DNA of 64,000 nucleotides from Streptomyces sp. CC0208 (GCF_003443735.1 NZ_CP031969.1:5704001-5768000); one strand, 5' to 3'. Positions 1-8,899 are shown, counted from the first letter of the stretch. Made by a program: numbers and translations. The notes: generated from the sequence alone by a model not told the origin.

Positions 1-165
1 CGCGTCCAACCGGGCCGCCGCGACCGCCTGGTTGGCGCCCTTGCCCCCCGGGTGCACGGCCAGGTCCGAGCCGAGCACCGTCTCACCGGCCGCCGGCCGC
101 CGCTCCACGCCGATCACCAGGTCGGCGTTGGCCGACCCTACGACCAGAAGGTCGTAGTCGTACAT
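1..165 (-). CDS. rbsK: Ribokinase, N-terminal part (cut by window edge)
   Basis: Ribokinase phosphorylates D-ribose to ribose-5-phosphate in the cytoplasm. Only the first 55 codons are in the window. The protein starts MYDYDLLVVGSANADLV and continues to a HPGGKGANQA motif, the substrate-binding GGKGxN signature of the PfkB/ribokinase family. The ATG (complement of 163-165) is the natural start because the family begins at this strand-turn segment. The gene is the last of the rbsR-rbsA-rbsCB-rbsK series and is separated from rbsCB by 66 bases that hold a strong hairpin. The identification is firm from family signature plus operon context; the catalytic C-terminal half cannot be seen. Confidence 0.9.
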   Translation of the reverse strand, partial: MYDYDLLVVGSANADLVIGVERRPAAGETVLGSDLAVHPGGKGANQAVAAARLDA

Positions 166-191
166 GAGTGACTCCCCTAGTCAGTGACGCG

Positions 192-220
192 GGGCGGGCG
201 GTCGAAGCGACCGCCCGCCC
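192..220 (-). terminator. Perfect hairpin between rbsCB and rbsK
   Basis: A 13-base arm GGGCGGGCGGTCG is followed by AAG and its exact complement, just after the rbsCB stop codon and before the rbsK start. It has no T-tract. It could be a partial terminator or an mRNA-stabilising 3' structure that sets less kinase than transporter. Confidence 0.7.
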
Positions 221-231
221 TTACGCCGTCG

Positions 232-2169
232 TCAGCCCGTGAAACCGGCCACGTTCTCCTTCGTGACCACCTTCACCGGCACCTTGATCGTCTCCTCGAC
301 CTTCTTGCCCTGAAGGGCCTTCAGCGCGTTGTCCACCGCGATTTTGCCGAGTTGGGAGGGCTGCTGTGCCACGGATGCGAAGAGCGTGCCGCCCTTGACC
401 GCGTTCAGGCCGTCCGGGGTGCCGTCGAAGCCGACCACCGAGACCGACTTGCCGGCCTTGGAGCCCAGCGCCTTGATCGCGCCGAGCGCCATCTCGTCGT
501 TGGCGGCGATGACGCCCTGGACGTCCGGGTGGGCCTGGAGCAGGTTCGACATCACGTCGAGACCCTTGGTGCGGTCGAAGTCGGCGGGCTGCTGCGCGAC
601 GACCTGGATGCCCGGGTAGGCCTTCAGACCCTGCGCGAAACCCTGCGCCCGCTCACGCGCCGCCGACGTACCGGCCTGGCCCTGGAGGATCACGATCTTG
701 CCCTTGCCGCCGAGCTTCTCGCCGATGGTCCTGGCGGCGAGTTCACCGCCGGCGATGTTGTCGGAGGCGACCAGCGCGTCCACCGACGCCTTGTTGACGC
801 CCCGGTCCACCGCGATGACCGGGATCTTCGCCTTGTCGGCGGCCTTCACCGAGTTGCTCGCCGCGTCCGAGTCCACCGGGTTGACGATGATCGCGCCGAG
901 GCTCGAACTGGTGAAGTTCTGCAGTTGGTTGGCCTGCTGGGAGGCGTCGTTCTGGGCGTCCGTGACGGTCAGGTCCACGCCCAGCTTCTTCGCCTCGGCC
1001 TGGGCGCCCGACCGGATCTGCACGAAGAAGGGGTTGTTGAGCGTGGAGAGCGACAGGCCCACCTTCGGGTTCGCCGTCGAGGACGAGTCGTTGTGCAGGA
1101 AGGAGGTCGCGCCGACGATCGCCACGGTGACCACGGCCGCGAGACCGTACGTCGCCGCCTGGCGCCCCTTGCCGCCCTGCGGGGCACCGGCCACCGGGGT
1201 CGCCCCGGCCTTGCGGCGCAGGGTGTCCAGGAGCACCGCCAGCGCGATGACGACACCGATGACGACCTGCTGCCAGAACGCGGACACGTTCAGCAGGTTG
1301 AGGCCGTTGCGCAGTACCGCGAGGATCAGCGCGCCGATCAGCGTCCCGGACGCCTTGCCGGTGCCGCCCGCGAGCGAGGCGCCGCCGATGACGACCGCGG
1401 CGATCGCGTCCAGCTCGTAGCCGTCGGCGGCCTGCGGCTGCGCCGAGGACAGCCGGGCGGCTAGCACGACACCCGCGACGGCCGCGAACACACCGGAGAA
1501 GGCATAGATGGCGAGCTTCTGCTTCTTCACGCGGAGACCGGAGAGGCGGGCCGCCTCCTCGTTGCCGCCGATCGCGTACATGGAGCGGCCGATGTACGTC
1601 CGTCCCAGCACGAAGGCCGCGAGGAGCCCCATGACGACCATCACGAGGACGGGCACCGGCAGCCAGCCGCCGAGCGTGTCACCGAGGTGCGAGACGGAGT
1701 CGGGGAAGGCGATCGGGGAGCCCTCGGAGATCACCAGCGACAGACCGCGCGCGACGGAGAGCATGGCCAGCGTCGCGATGAACGGCGGGAGTTTGCCGTA
1801 CGCGATGAGGAAGCCGTTGACGAGACCGGCCGCGATGCCGGTGACGACGGCGAGCACCACCGCTATGAAGACCGGTACTCCGTGCTGCGTCGCGCTCCAG
1901 GCGAGCACGGTGGCCGACAGGGCCGCCACCGAGCCGACCGACAGGTCGATGCCCGCCGAGACGATCACGAAGGTCACACCGAAGGCGAGGATGGCGGTCA
2001 CGGCCGCCTGGACGCCGACGTTGAGCAGGTTGTCGGTGGTCAGGAAGTCGCCGGACAGCGCCGACATGGCGATGACGAGGACGATCAGCGCGGTCAGCGC
2101 GCCGTTGTCGAGCAGGAGACGGCGCAGACCACCCGCGCTCGCCCCGCTCTTGAGCGTGTCAGTGGCCAC
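232..2169 (-). CDS. rbsC: Ribose ABC transporter permease fused to its substrate-binding protein
   Basis: This 645-residue protein joins two components that are separate in Escherichia coli. Residues 1 to about 320 are an RbsC-type permease with many hydrophobic segments (for example TDNLLNVGVQAAVTAILAFG and the GIDLSVGS motif). A basic linker and one more membrane segment near 338-356 (GLAAVVTVAIVGATSFL) lead into a periplasmic-binding-protein domain (PKVGLSLSTLNNPFF, VGFDGTPDG) that would sit outside the membrane. The binding protein is therefore tethered and has no signal peptide or lipobox of its own. The start is GTG at 2169, overlapping the end of rbsA by 11 bases, so translation is probably coupled. 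Sugar specificity is inferred from the rbs context. Confidence 0.9.
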   Translation of the reverse strand: MATDTLKSGASAGGLRRLLLDNGALTALIVLVIAMSALSGDFLTTDNLLNVGVQAAVTAILAFGVTFVIVSAGIDLSVGSVAALSATVLAWSATQHGVPVFIAVVLAVVTGIAAGLVNGFLIAYGKLPPFIATLAMLSVARGLSLVISEGSPIAFPDSVSHLGDTLGGWLPVPVLVMVVMGLLAAFVLGRTYIGRSMYAIGGNEEAARLSGLRVKKQKLAIYAFSGVFAAVAGVVLAARLSSAQPQAADGYELDAIAAVVIGGASLAGGTGKASGTLIGALILAVLRNGLNLLNVSAFWQQVVIGVVIALAVLLDTLRRKAGATPVAGAPQGGKGRQAATYGLAAVVTVAIVGATSFLHNDSSSTANPKVGLSLSTLNNPFFVQIRSGAQAEAKKLGVDLTVTDAQNDASQQANQLQNFTSSSLGAIIVNPVDSDAASNSVKAADKAKIPVIAVDRGVNKASVDALVASDNIAGGELAARTIGEKLGGKGKIVILQGQAGTSAARERAQGFAQGLKAYPGIQVVAQQPADFDRTKGLDVMSNLLQAHPDVQGVIAANDEMALGAIKALGSKAGKSVSVVGFDGTPDGLNAVKGGTLFASVAQQPSQLGKIAVDNALKALQGKKVEETIKVPVKVVTKENVAGFTG

Positions 2170-3685
2170 CGGGGGCCTCCTTCTCGGTCTTGACGGTGTT
2201 CGTACTGACGGCGAGTGCCATCACGGAGTCCTGGGTGGCCTCGTCGGCGTCGAGTTCGCCGGCGATCCGGCCCTGAGCCATCACCAGCACCCGGTCGCTC
2301 ATGCCGAGCACCTCGGGCAGATCACTGGAGATCATCAGGACGGCGGCACCGGCCGCGGTGAGTTCGTTGATGAGCTGGTAGATCTCGACCTTGGCGCCGA
2401 CGTCGATCCCGCGCGTGGGCTCGTCGAGGATCAGCACCTTGGTGTCGGCGAGCAGCCACTTGCCGATGACGACCTTCTGCTGGTTGCCGCCGGAGAGCGT
2501 CCTGACGTGCTGGTGCAGGCCCGCCATCCGGACCCCGAGCTGCTCGGCGATCCGGGCGGCGGCATCCCGCTGGCCCTTGATGTCGACGAGCCCCGCGCGC
2601 GTGGCGGCCCGCATGGTCACCAGACCGAGGTTCTCCTCGACGCTCTGGTCGAGCACCAGGCCCTGGCCCTTGCGGTCCTCGGGGATGAGGCCGATCCCGG
2701 CCGCCATGGCCGCGCCCACGTCATGGCCCCTGAGGGCGGTCCCGCCGACCTTCACGCTTCCCTTGTCGTACGGGTCCGCGCCGAACACGGCCCGCACGAC
2801 CTCGGTACGACCGGCCCCGACAAGGCCGGCGATGCCGACCACCTCACCGGCGTGCACCTCGAAGCCGATGTCGTGGAAGACGCCGTCCCGGGTGAGGCCC
2901 TCGACCTTGAGCAGGGCCGCCCCGGTGTCGCCGCGCTCGCGCGGGTACTGCTGCTCGATCGAGCGCCCCACCATCAGGCGTACGAGTTCGTCCTCGGGCG
3001 TGGTGGCAGGCACCTGCCCGACGGACTTCCCGTCCCGGATGACCGTGACCCGGTCACCCAGCGCGGCGATCTCCTCCAGGTGGTGCGTGATGAAGACGAT
3101 GCCGACGCCGTCCTCGCGCAGCGTGCGCACGATCGCGAAGAGCTTGTCGACCTCCTCGGAGGTGAGCACGGCGGTCGGCTCGTCCATGATCAGCACGCGC
3201 GCGTTCAGCGAGAGCGCCTTGGCGATCTCGACCATCTGGAGCCGGGCGATGCCGAGTTCGCGGACCCGCGCGCGGGGCGAGACGTTCACGCCGACCCGCT
3301 TCAGGAGCACCTCGGCGTCGGCCTCCATCGTCTTCCGGTCGATCATCCCGAACCGGCGCGGCTGCCGGCCCAGGAAGATGTTCTCGGCGACCGTCAGATC
3401 GGGGACGAGGTTGAACTCCTGGTAGATGGTGGCGATGCCCAGCCGCTCGGCGTCCTGCGCCCCGCGGATGTGCACCTCCTCGCCGTCCACCAGAACGCGG
3501 CCCTCGTCGGGGTGGTAGGCGCCCGACAGCATCTTGATCAGCGTGCTCTTGCCGGCGCCGTTCTCGCCGAGCAGTACGTGCACCTCGCCCCGGCGCAGGT
3601 CGAAGTCGACGCCGTCGAGCGCGACCACTCCGGGGAAGGACTTCCGTATGCCCTCGATGCGCAGCAACTCGTCCTCGTTGCTCAC
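2159..3685 (-). CDS. rbsA: Ribose ABC transporter ATP-binding protein RbsA
   Basis: A 508-residue cytoplasmic ATPase with two tandem ABC domains. It energises uptake through the RbsC-RbsB fusion encoded next. The first domain shows Walker A GENGAGKST and Walker B VLIMDEPT. The second shows the LSGGNQQKV signature and LILDEPTRGIDVGAK, as in sugar-import ATPases of the MglA/RbsA type. The open frame extends upstream to 3874, but the extra part is only the antisense-like reading of the repressor gene. The GTG at 3685 has an AGGAG site, gives the family N-terminus, and overlaps the repressor stop as GTGA. Expression should follow the operon and be controlled by RbsR. Confidence 0.93.
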   Translation of the reverse strand: MSNEDELLRIEGIRKSFPGVVALDGVDFDLRRGEVHVLLGENGAGKSTLIKMLSGAYHPDEGRVLVDGEEVHIRGAQDAERLGIATIYQEFNLVPDLTVAENIFLGRQPRRFGMIDRKTMEADAEVLLKRVGVNVSPRARVRELGIARLQMVEIAKALSLNARVLIMDEPTAVLTSEEVDKLFAIVRTLREDGVGIVFITHHLEEIAALGDRVTVIRDGKSVGQVPATTPEDELVRLMVGRSIEQQYPRERGDTGAALLKVEGLTRDGVFHDIGFEVHAGEVVGIAGLVGAGRTEVVRAVFGADPYDKGSVKVGGTALRGHDVGAAMAAGIGLIPEDRKGQGLVLDQSVEENLGLVTMRAATRAGLVDIKGQRDAAARIAEQLGVRMAGLHQHVRTLSGGNQQKVVIGKWLLADTKVLILDEPTRGIDVGAKVEIYQLINELTAAGAAVLMISSDLPEVLGMSDRVLVMAQGRIAGELDADEATQDSVMALAVSTNTVKTEKEAPGGH

Positions 3686-4701
3686 GACGTGCTCCTTTGC
3701 ACAGGGTTGGGGTCCTCGCCGCAGGAGCGGCGGACCACGAGACGGGCGGGGAGGGTGACCGACTCGGGTGGCCGCCCCTCGATGCGGTCGACGAGCGCGC
3801 GCACGGCGGCCCGCCCCAGCTCGCCCGTGGGCTGGGCGATCGCGGTGATCGGCGGATCGGTGTGCACGAACCACGGGATGTCGTCGAACGCGGCCAGGGC
3901 GAGGTCCTCCGGCACGCGCAGCCCACGCGCGCGTACGGCGTCCAGCGCGCCGAGTGCCATCAGGTTGTCGGCCGCGAAGACGACCTCGGGCGGCTCGGGC
4001 AGGTCGAGGAAGCCCTCGGTGACCCGCCGCCCGCTCTCGGCCTGGAAGTCGCCCTGCCCTATGTAGGCGTCGGGCAGCTCCAGGCCGTACGCCTGGAGAG
4101 CCTCACGGAAGGCCGCCACGCGCTCCTGGCCGGTCGTGGTGGCGGCGGGCCCGGCGATGATGGCGAGCCTGCGGTGCCCGAGGCCGTGCAGGTGAGCGAC
4201 GAGATCGCGCACGGCGGCCCGCCCGTCGGCCCTGACCACCGGCACGGCCACGCCCGGGATCCACCGGTCCACGAACACCATCGGCGTCCCCGCGCGCACG
4301 GCGTCCAGCATCAGCGGGGAGCCGCCGTCGGTGGGGGAGACGAGGAGTCCGTCGATCCGCCGGTCCAGCAGGTTCCGTACGTGGTGGTCCTGCAGATCCG
4401 GGCGCTCGTCGGCGTTCCCGATGATCACGCTGTAGCCCAGCGCGCGGGCCTCCTCCTCGACGGAGCGGGCCAGCTCGCCGAAGTAGGGGTTCAGCACGTC
4501 GCTGATGACCAGGCCGAGGGTGTGGGTCTGGTCGGTGCGCAGGGAGCGGGCGACGGCGTTCGGGCGGTAGCCCAGGGCCTCGACGGCGGCCAGCACGCGG
4601 GTGCGTGCGTCCGCGCTGACCGATGGATGGTCGTTGAGGACACGCGACACCGTGGCGACGGAGACCCCCGCCTCGGCAGCGACGTCCTTGATACTCGCCA
4701 T
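3682..4701 (-). CDS. rbsR: LacI-family repressor of the ribose operon
   Basis: A 339-residue regulator, the usual length for LacI/GalR proteins. The N-terminus has the canonical helix-turn-helix and hinge (IKDVAAEAGVSVATVSRVLN, then YRPNAVARSLRT). The rest is a periplasmic-binding-like effector domain (VVFAADNLMALGALDAVRARG, LALAAFDDIPWF). The ATG at 4701 has a strong AAGGAGG site. It is the first gene of the rbs operon and overlaps rbsA by four bases. Two identical operator-like palindromes lie immediately upstream, so autoregulation is very likely, with release by ribose or a derivative as effector. The effector identity is inferred from the neighbours. Confidence 0.9.
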   Translation of the reverse strand: MASIKDVAAEAGVSVATVSRVLNDHPSVSADARTRVLAAVEALGYRPNAVARSLRTDQTHTLGLVISDVLNPYFGELARSVEEEARALGYSVIIGNADERPDLQDHHVRNLLDRRIDGLLVSPTDGGSPLMLDAVRAGTPMVFVDRWIPGVAVPVVRADGRAAVRDLVAHLHGLGHRRLAIIAGPAATTTGQERVAAFREALQAYGLELPDAYIGQGDFQAESGRRVTEGFLDLPEPPEVVFAADNLMALGALDAVRARGLRVPEDLALAAFDDIPWFVHTDPPITAIAQPTGELGRAAVRALVDRIEGRPPESVTLPARLVVRRSCGEDPNPVQRSTS

Positions 4702-4719
4702 CGCCGCTCCACCTCCTTG

Positions 4720-4767
4720 TGGAATCGATTACACGACTTCGCGTAGGAGGATTGGAATCGATTACAC
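4720..4767 (-). promoter_or_regulatory. Twin LacI-type operators upstream of rbsR
   Basis: The 15-mer TGGAATCGATTACAC occurs twice in the same orientation, at 4720-4734 and 4753-4767, exactly 33 bases apart (about three helical turns). It is a near-palindrome around the central CG, typical of LacI/GalR operators. The first copy sits just upstream of the rbsR ribosome site, so a bound repressor would block transcription. Confidence 0.85.
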
Positions 4768-4828
4768 GGCCAGAGGCAAGACCTCGATACCGGATCGTGA
4801 TGTCAGACCCCGGCGGTACGGTCGGATC

Positions 4829-7081
4829 ATGACCGATCAGGCGGGGGCCTCCACGGGCGAACGACGACTGGCCGTACTCGAAGGCGTACTGGAACGCATC
4901 ACGTACGCCAACGAGGACAACGGCTACACGGTCGCCCGAGTCGACACCGGCAGAGGCGGCGGCGACCTCCTCACCGTCGTCGGCGCGCTGCTCGGCGCCC
5001 AGGTCGGGGAGTCGCTGCGGATGGAGGGGCGGTGGGGCTCCCACCCGCAGTACGGCAAGCAGTTCACCGTCGAGAACTACACGACCGTCCTGCCGGCCAC
5101 CGTCCAGGGCATCCGCCGCTATCTCGGATCAGGGCTCGTCAAGGGCATCGGGCCCGTCTTCGCCGACCGCATCACCCAGCACTTCGGCATCGACACCCTG
5201 AAGATCATCGAGGAGGAGCCGAAGCGGCTCGTCGAGGTCCCCGGCCTCGGACCCAAGCGCACCAAGAAGATCGCCGACGCGTGGGAGGAACAGAAGGCGA
5301 TCAAGGAGGTCATGCTCTTCCTCCAGACCGTCGAGGTGTCCACCTCCATCGCCGTGCGCATCTACAAGAAGTACGGCGACGCCTCGATCTCCGTCGTGAA
5401 GAACCAGCCCTACCGGCTCGCCTCCGACGTCTGGGGCATCGGATTCCTCACCGCCGACAAGATCGCCCAGTCCGTCGGCATCCCGCACGACAGCCCGGAG
5501 CGCGTCAAGGCGGGCCTCCAGTACGCCCTTTCGCAGTCCACCGACCAGGGCCACTGCTACCTCCCCGAGGAACAGCTGATCGCCGACGCGGTCAAGCTCC
5601 TCCAGGTCGACACCGGCCTCGTCATCGAGTGCCTCGCCGAACTCGCCGAGCCCGACGAGGAGTCGGGGCAGGAGCCGGGGGTCGTCCGCGAGAAGGTCCC
5701 CGGCCCCGACGGTCATGAGGTCACCGCCGTCTACCTCGTCCCCTTCCACCGCGCCGAACTCTCCCTCTCCGCCCAGCTGTTGCGGCTCCTGCGCACCGAC
5801 CAGGACCGGATGCCCGGCTTCCGTGACGTGGCCTGGGACAAGGCGCTGGGCTGGCTGAAGTCCCGTACCGGTACCGAGCTCGCGCCCGAGCAGGAGGCCG
5901 CCGTCAGGCTCGCGCTGACCGAGAAGGTGGCCGTGCTCACCGGCGGCCCCGGCTGCGGCAAGTCCTTCACCGTGCGTTCGATCGTGGAGCTCGCCCGCGC
6001 CAAGAAGGCCAAGATCGTCCTCGCTGCCCCGACCGGCCGGGCCGCCAAGCGTCTCGCCGAGCTCACCGGCGCCGAGGCCTCCACCGTCCACCGGCTCCTG
6101 GAGCTGAAGCCCGGCGGCGACGCGGCCTACGACAAGGACCGCCCGCTCGACGCCGACCTGGTGGTGGTCGACGAGGCATCCATGCTGGACCTGCTGCTCG
6201 CCAACAAGCTGGCGAAGGCGGTGCCTCCGGGCGCACACCTGCTGTTCGTCGGGGACGTCGACCAGCTGCCCAGCGTGGGCGCGGGGGAGGTCCTCAGGGA
6301 TCTGCTCGCCGAGGGCGGCCCGGTCCCCGCGGTGCGCCTCACGCGCGTGTTCCGCCAGGCCCAGCAGTCCGGTGTCGTCACCAACGCGCACCGGATCAAC
6401 GCCGGGCAGCATCCCGTCACCGAGGGCATGAAGGACTTCTTCCTCTTCGTCGAGGACGACACCGAGGAGGTCGGCCGGCTCACCGTGGACGTGGCGGCCC
6501 GTCGGATTCCGGCCAAATTCGGGCTCGACCCGCGCCGGGACGTCCAGGTGCTCGCCCCCATGCACAGAGGCCCCGCGGGCGCCGGCACCCTCAACGGCCT
6601 GCTCCAGCAGGCCATCACCCCGGGCCGCCCCGACCTCGCCGAGAAGCGGTTCGGCGGCCGGGTCTTCCGGGTCGGCGACAAGGTCACCCAGATTCGCAAC
6701 AATTACGAGAAGGGCGCCAACGGCGTCTTCAACGGCACCGTGGGCGTCGTCACCTCGCTCGACCCGGTCGACCAGCGCCTGACCGTGCTGACGGACGAGG
6801 ACGAGGAGGTGCCGTACGAGTTCGACGAACTGGACGAACTGGCCCACGCGTACGCGGTGACCATCCACCGTTCCCAGGGCAGCGAGTATCCGGCCGTGGT
6901 GATCCCGGTCACCACCAGCGCGTGGATGATGCTCCAGCGGAACCTGCTGTACACGGCGGTCACCCGCGCCAAGAAGCTCGTCGTCCTGGTCGGTTCGCGC
7001 AAGGCCATCGGTCAGGCGGTGCGCACGGTCTCGGCGGGACGGCGGTGCACGGCGCTGGACTTCCGGCTCGCGGGCCGGTGA
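4829..7081 (+). CDS. recD2: RecD2-like SF1B DNA helicase
   Basis: A 750-residue superfamily 1 helicase of the RecD2 type, found in bacteria as a 5'-3' DNA helicase without RecB or RecC. The N-terminal third has an OB-like start (YANEDNGYTVARV) and helix-hairpin-helix DNA-binding segments (LVEVPGLGPKRTKKIADAW, RLASDVWGIGFLTADKIAQ). The helicase core has Walker A TGGPGCGKS, Walker B VVVDEASMLD, motif III FVGDVDQLPSVGAG, and late motifs TIHRSQGSEYPAVVIP and NLLYTAVTRAKK. An upstream extension to 4601 is open but non-coding in character; the ATG at 4829 gives the expected MTDQAGA start. It stands alone, divergent from the ribose operon. A role in genome maintenance is inferred from the family. 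Confidence 0.9.
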   Translation: MTDQAGASTGERRLAVLEGVLERITYANEDNGYTVARVDTGRGGGDLLTVVGALLGAQVGESLRMEGRWGSHPQYGKQFTVENYTTVLPATVQGIRRYLGSGLVKGIGPVFADRITQHFGIDTLKIIEEEPKRLVEVPGLGPKRTKKIADAWEEQKAIKEVMLFLQTVEVSTSIAVRIYKKYGDASISVVKNQPYRLASDVWGIGFLTADKIAQSVGIPHDSPERVKAGLQYALSQSTDQGHCYLPEEQLIADAVKLLQVDTGLVIECLAELAEPDEESGQEPGVVREKVPGPDGHEVTAVYLVPFHRAELSLSAQLLRLLRTDQDRMPGFRDVAWDKALGWLKSRTGTELAPEQEAAVRLALTEKVAVLTGGPGCGKSFTVRSIVELARAKKAKIVLAAPTGRAAKRLAELTGAEASTVHRLLELKPGGDAAYDKDRPLDADLVVVDEASMLDLLLANKLAKAVPPGAHLLFVGDVDQLPSVGAGEVLRDLLAEGGPVPAVRLTRVFRQAQQSGVVTNAHRINAGQHPVTEGMKDFFLFVEDDTEEVGRLTVDVAARRIPAKFGLDPRRDVQVLAPMHRGPAGAGTLNGLLQQAITPGRPDLAEKRFGGRVFRVGDKVTQIRNNYEKGANGVFNGTVGVVTSLDPVDQRLTVLTDEDEEVPYEFDELDELAHAYAVTIHRSQGSEYPAVVIPVTTSAWMMLQRNLLYTAVTRAKKLVVLVGSRKAIGQAVRTVSAGRRCTALDFRLAGR

Positions 7082-7174
7082 CGAGCGTCAATGGTGAGGC
7101 AACACAAAAAATGATCGATCAAATGAGTCACGTGGATCACAGAGCCCTTCCGGAAGCGGGTGGAGAGGGGCAGG

Positions 7175-7261
7175 ATGAGCAAGTTGGCGGCACTCAGTGC
7201 CGCTGATACGCCCAACGGCCGACCCCGAGTGCACTCTCCTGCGCCAAATGGGGGATGGTAG
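7175..7261 (+). CDS. Possible 28-codon small ORF upstream of citrate synthase
   Basis: An ATG at 7175 preceded by GAGGGGCAGG opens a 28-codon frame beginning MSKLAALSAADTPNG and ending about 50 bases before the citrate synthase start. The ribosome site is good and the frame uses G or C in most third positions, but it is too short for codon statistics. It might be a leader peptide or a chance frame; I do not recognise it. The rest of the 7082-7312 gap holds an A-rich patch and a TGATCGATCA palindrome. Confidence 0.3.
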   Translation: MSKLAALSAADTPNGRPRVHSPAPNGGW

Positions 7262-7312
7262 AGACAGTCAGGGCAACCTCGAAGAAGAGGCACAACGTCG
7301 GTGAGGGATGAC

Positions 7313-8602
7313 GTGAGCGACAACTCTGTAGTAGTGCGGTACGGCGATGGCGAGTACACCTACCCGGTGATCGACAGCACCGTCGGCGACAAGGGCTTCG
7401 ACATCGGAAAGCTCCGCGCCCAGACCGGTCTGGTCACCCTGGACAGCGGCTACGGCAACACCGCGGCCTATAAATCCGCCATCACCTATCTCGACGGCGA
7501 GGCCGGCATCCTCCGGTACCGCGGCTACCCGATCGAGCAGCTGGCCGAGCGCTCCACCTTCCTGGAGGTCGCTTACCTCCTTATCAACGGTGAGCTTCCG
7601 ACCGTCGACGAGCTCTCGAGCTTCAAGAACGACATCACGCAGCACACCCTGCTGCACGAGGACGTCAAGAACTTCTACCGGGGCTTCCCGCGCGACGCCC
7701 ACCCGATGGCCATGCTGTCGTCGGTCGTCTCCGCGCTGTCCACGTTCTACCAGGACAGCCACAACCCCTTCGACGAGAAGCAGCGCAACCTCTCGACGAT
7801 CCGCCTGCTCGCCAAGCTTCCGACGATCGCGGCGTACGCGTACAAGAAGTCGATCGGCCACCCGTTCGTGTACCCGCGCAACGACCTCGGTTACGTCGAG
7901 AACTTCCTCCGTATGACCTTCTCGGTCCCGGCGCAGGAGTACGAGCCCGACCCGGTCGTGGTCTCCGCCCTCGACAAGCTGCTGATCCTGCACGCGGACC
8001 ACGAGCAGAACTGTTCGACCTCGACGGTCCGCCTCGTCGGCTCGTCCCAGGCGAACATGTTCGCGTCGATCTCCGCCGGCATCAACGCCCTGTGGGGCCC
8101 GCTGCACGGCGGTGCCAACCAGTCCGTCCTGGAGATGCTGGAGGGCATCCAGGCCTCCGGCGGTGACGTCGACTCGTTCATCCGCAAGGTGAAGAACAAG
8201 GAGGAGGGCGTCCGGCTGATGGGCTTCGGCCACCGGGTCTACAAGAACTTCGACCCGCGCGCGAAGATCATCAAGGCTGCCGCGCACGACGTCCTGTCGG
8301 CCCTCGGCAAGTCCGACGAGCTGCTGGACATCGCGCTCAAGCTGGAGGAGCACGCGCTCTCCGACGACTACTTCGTCTCGCGCAGCCTCTACCCGAACGT
8401 CGACTTCTACACGGGCCTGATCTACCGCGCCATGGGCTTCCCGACCGAGATGTTCACGGTCCTGTTCGCCCTCGGCCGCCTCCCGGGCTGGATCGCCCAG
8501 TGGCACGAGATGATCAAGGAGCCGGGATCCCGCATCGGCCGCCCGCGCCAGATCTACACGGGCGTGGTCGAGCGCGACTTCGTGCCGGTGGAGCAGCGCT
8601 GA
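7313..8602 (+). CDS. gltA: Citrate synthase (type II, hexameric GltA/CitA)
   Basis: This enzyme condenses acetyl-CoA with oxaloacetate to citrate, the entry step of the TCA cycle. At 429 residues it has the length and N-terminal beta domain (RYGDGEYTYPVIDSTVGDKG) of type II citrate synthases. Catalytic regions are visible: the first active-site His in PLHGGANQ, the second His in GFGHRVYKNFDPRA, and the late Asp region followed by the C-terminal RPRQIYTGVVERDFVPVEQR. GTG at 7313 is preferred over GTG at 7301 because it gives the SDNSVVVRYGDGEY start usual in Streptomyces. A hairpin at 8620-8643 probably terminates the transcript. A second copy of its last 20 codons lies just downstream. Confidence 0.96.
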   Translation: MSDNSVVVRYGDGEYTYPVIDSTVGDKGFDIGKLRAQTGLVTLDSGYGNTAAYKSAITYLDGEAGILRYRGYPIEQLAERSTFLEVAYLLINGELPTVDELSSFKNDITQHTLLHEDVKNFYRGFPRDAHPMAMLSSVVSALSTFYQDSHNPFDEKQRNLSTIRLLAKLPTIAAYAYKKSIGHPFVYPRNDLGYVENFLRMTFSVPAQEYEPDPVVVSALDKLLILHADHEQNCSTSTVRLVGSSQANMFASISAGINALWGPLHGGANQSVLEMLEGIQASGGDVDSFIRKVKNKEEGVRLMGFGHRVYKNFDPRAKIIKAAAHDVLSALGKSDELLDIALKLEEHALSDDYFVSRSLYPNVDFYTGLIYRAMGFPTEMFTVLFALGRLPGWIAQWHEMIKEPGSRIGRPRQIYTGVVERDFVPVEQR

Positions 8603-8619
8603 CACCTGCCGGTGAGCTG

Positions 8620-8643
8620 GGGGCGTCGCTCGGGCGGCGCCCC
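8620..8643 (+). terminator. Hairpin downstream of citrate synthase
   Basis: A ten-base stem (GGGGCGTCGC with GCGGCGCCCC, one G-T pair) and a TCGG loop lie 17 bases after the gltA stop. There is no long T-tract, as is common in Streptomyces. Confidence 0.65.
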
Positions 8644-8681
8644 TTCAGTGTTTCCGGTGCGTGGACGTGTCCCTTGTCGGG

Positions 8682-8744
8682 CGTCCGCGTCAGATCTGCA
8701 CGGGTGTCGTCGAGCGGGACTTCGTCCCGGTCGAGCAGCGCTGA
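8682..8744 (+). pseudogene. Relic: last 20 codons of a second citrate synthase gene
   Basis: The bases 8682-8744 translate to RPRQICTGVVERDFVPVEQR followed by TGA. This repeats the last 20 residues of the intact citrate synthase with a single change (Tyr to Cys). At DNA level several third positions differ, so it is not a recent perfect duplication. Nothing upstream of it (8644-8681) continues the gene. It is either the surviving tail of a decayed or deleted paralogue, or the scar of an insertion that re-created the gltA 3' end. Confidence 0.85.
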
Positions 8745-8798
8745 CATTCAGGTCGGTCGGGGGGTCGGCTGCCGGTTTCCGGGTGACCGGTCCCACTC

Positions 8799-8827
8799 AA
8801 GGGGCGCAGGGAACTGCGCGACCAGCC
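8799..8827 (+). repeat. Dispersed intergenic repeat, copy 1
   Basis: The core AAGGGGCGCAGGGAACTGCG continues with CGACCAGCC. The same roughly 27-base element occurs at 15250-15276 and 24008-24037, always between genes. Such elements are common in Streptomyces chromosomes. Confidence 0.85.
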
Positions 8828-8899
8828 CCCACCGGGTTGCAGTCGAACGACGACGTACAGCACCACGAACCCCCCGGCTCGATCCGTGAAGCGAAAAGC

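Noticed and set aside
4601..4828. N-terminal extension of the RecD2-like protein
   Set aside because: It covers the LacI operators and the start of the repressor gene, and has no family similarity.
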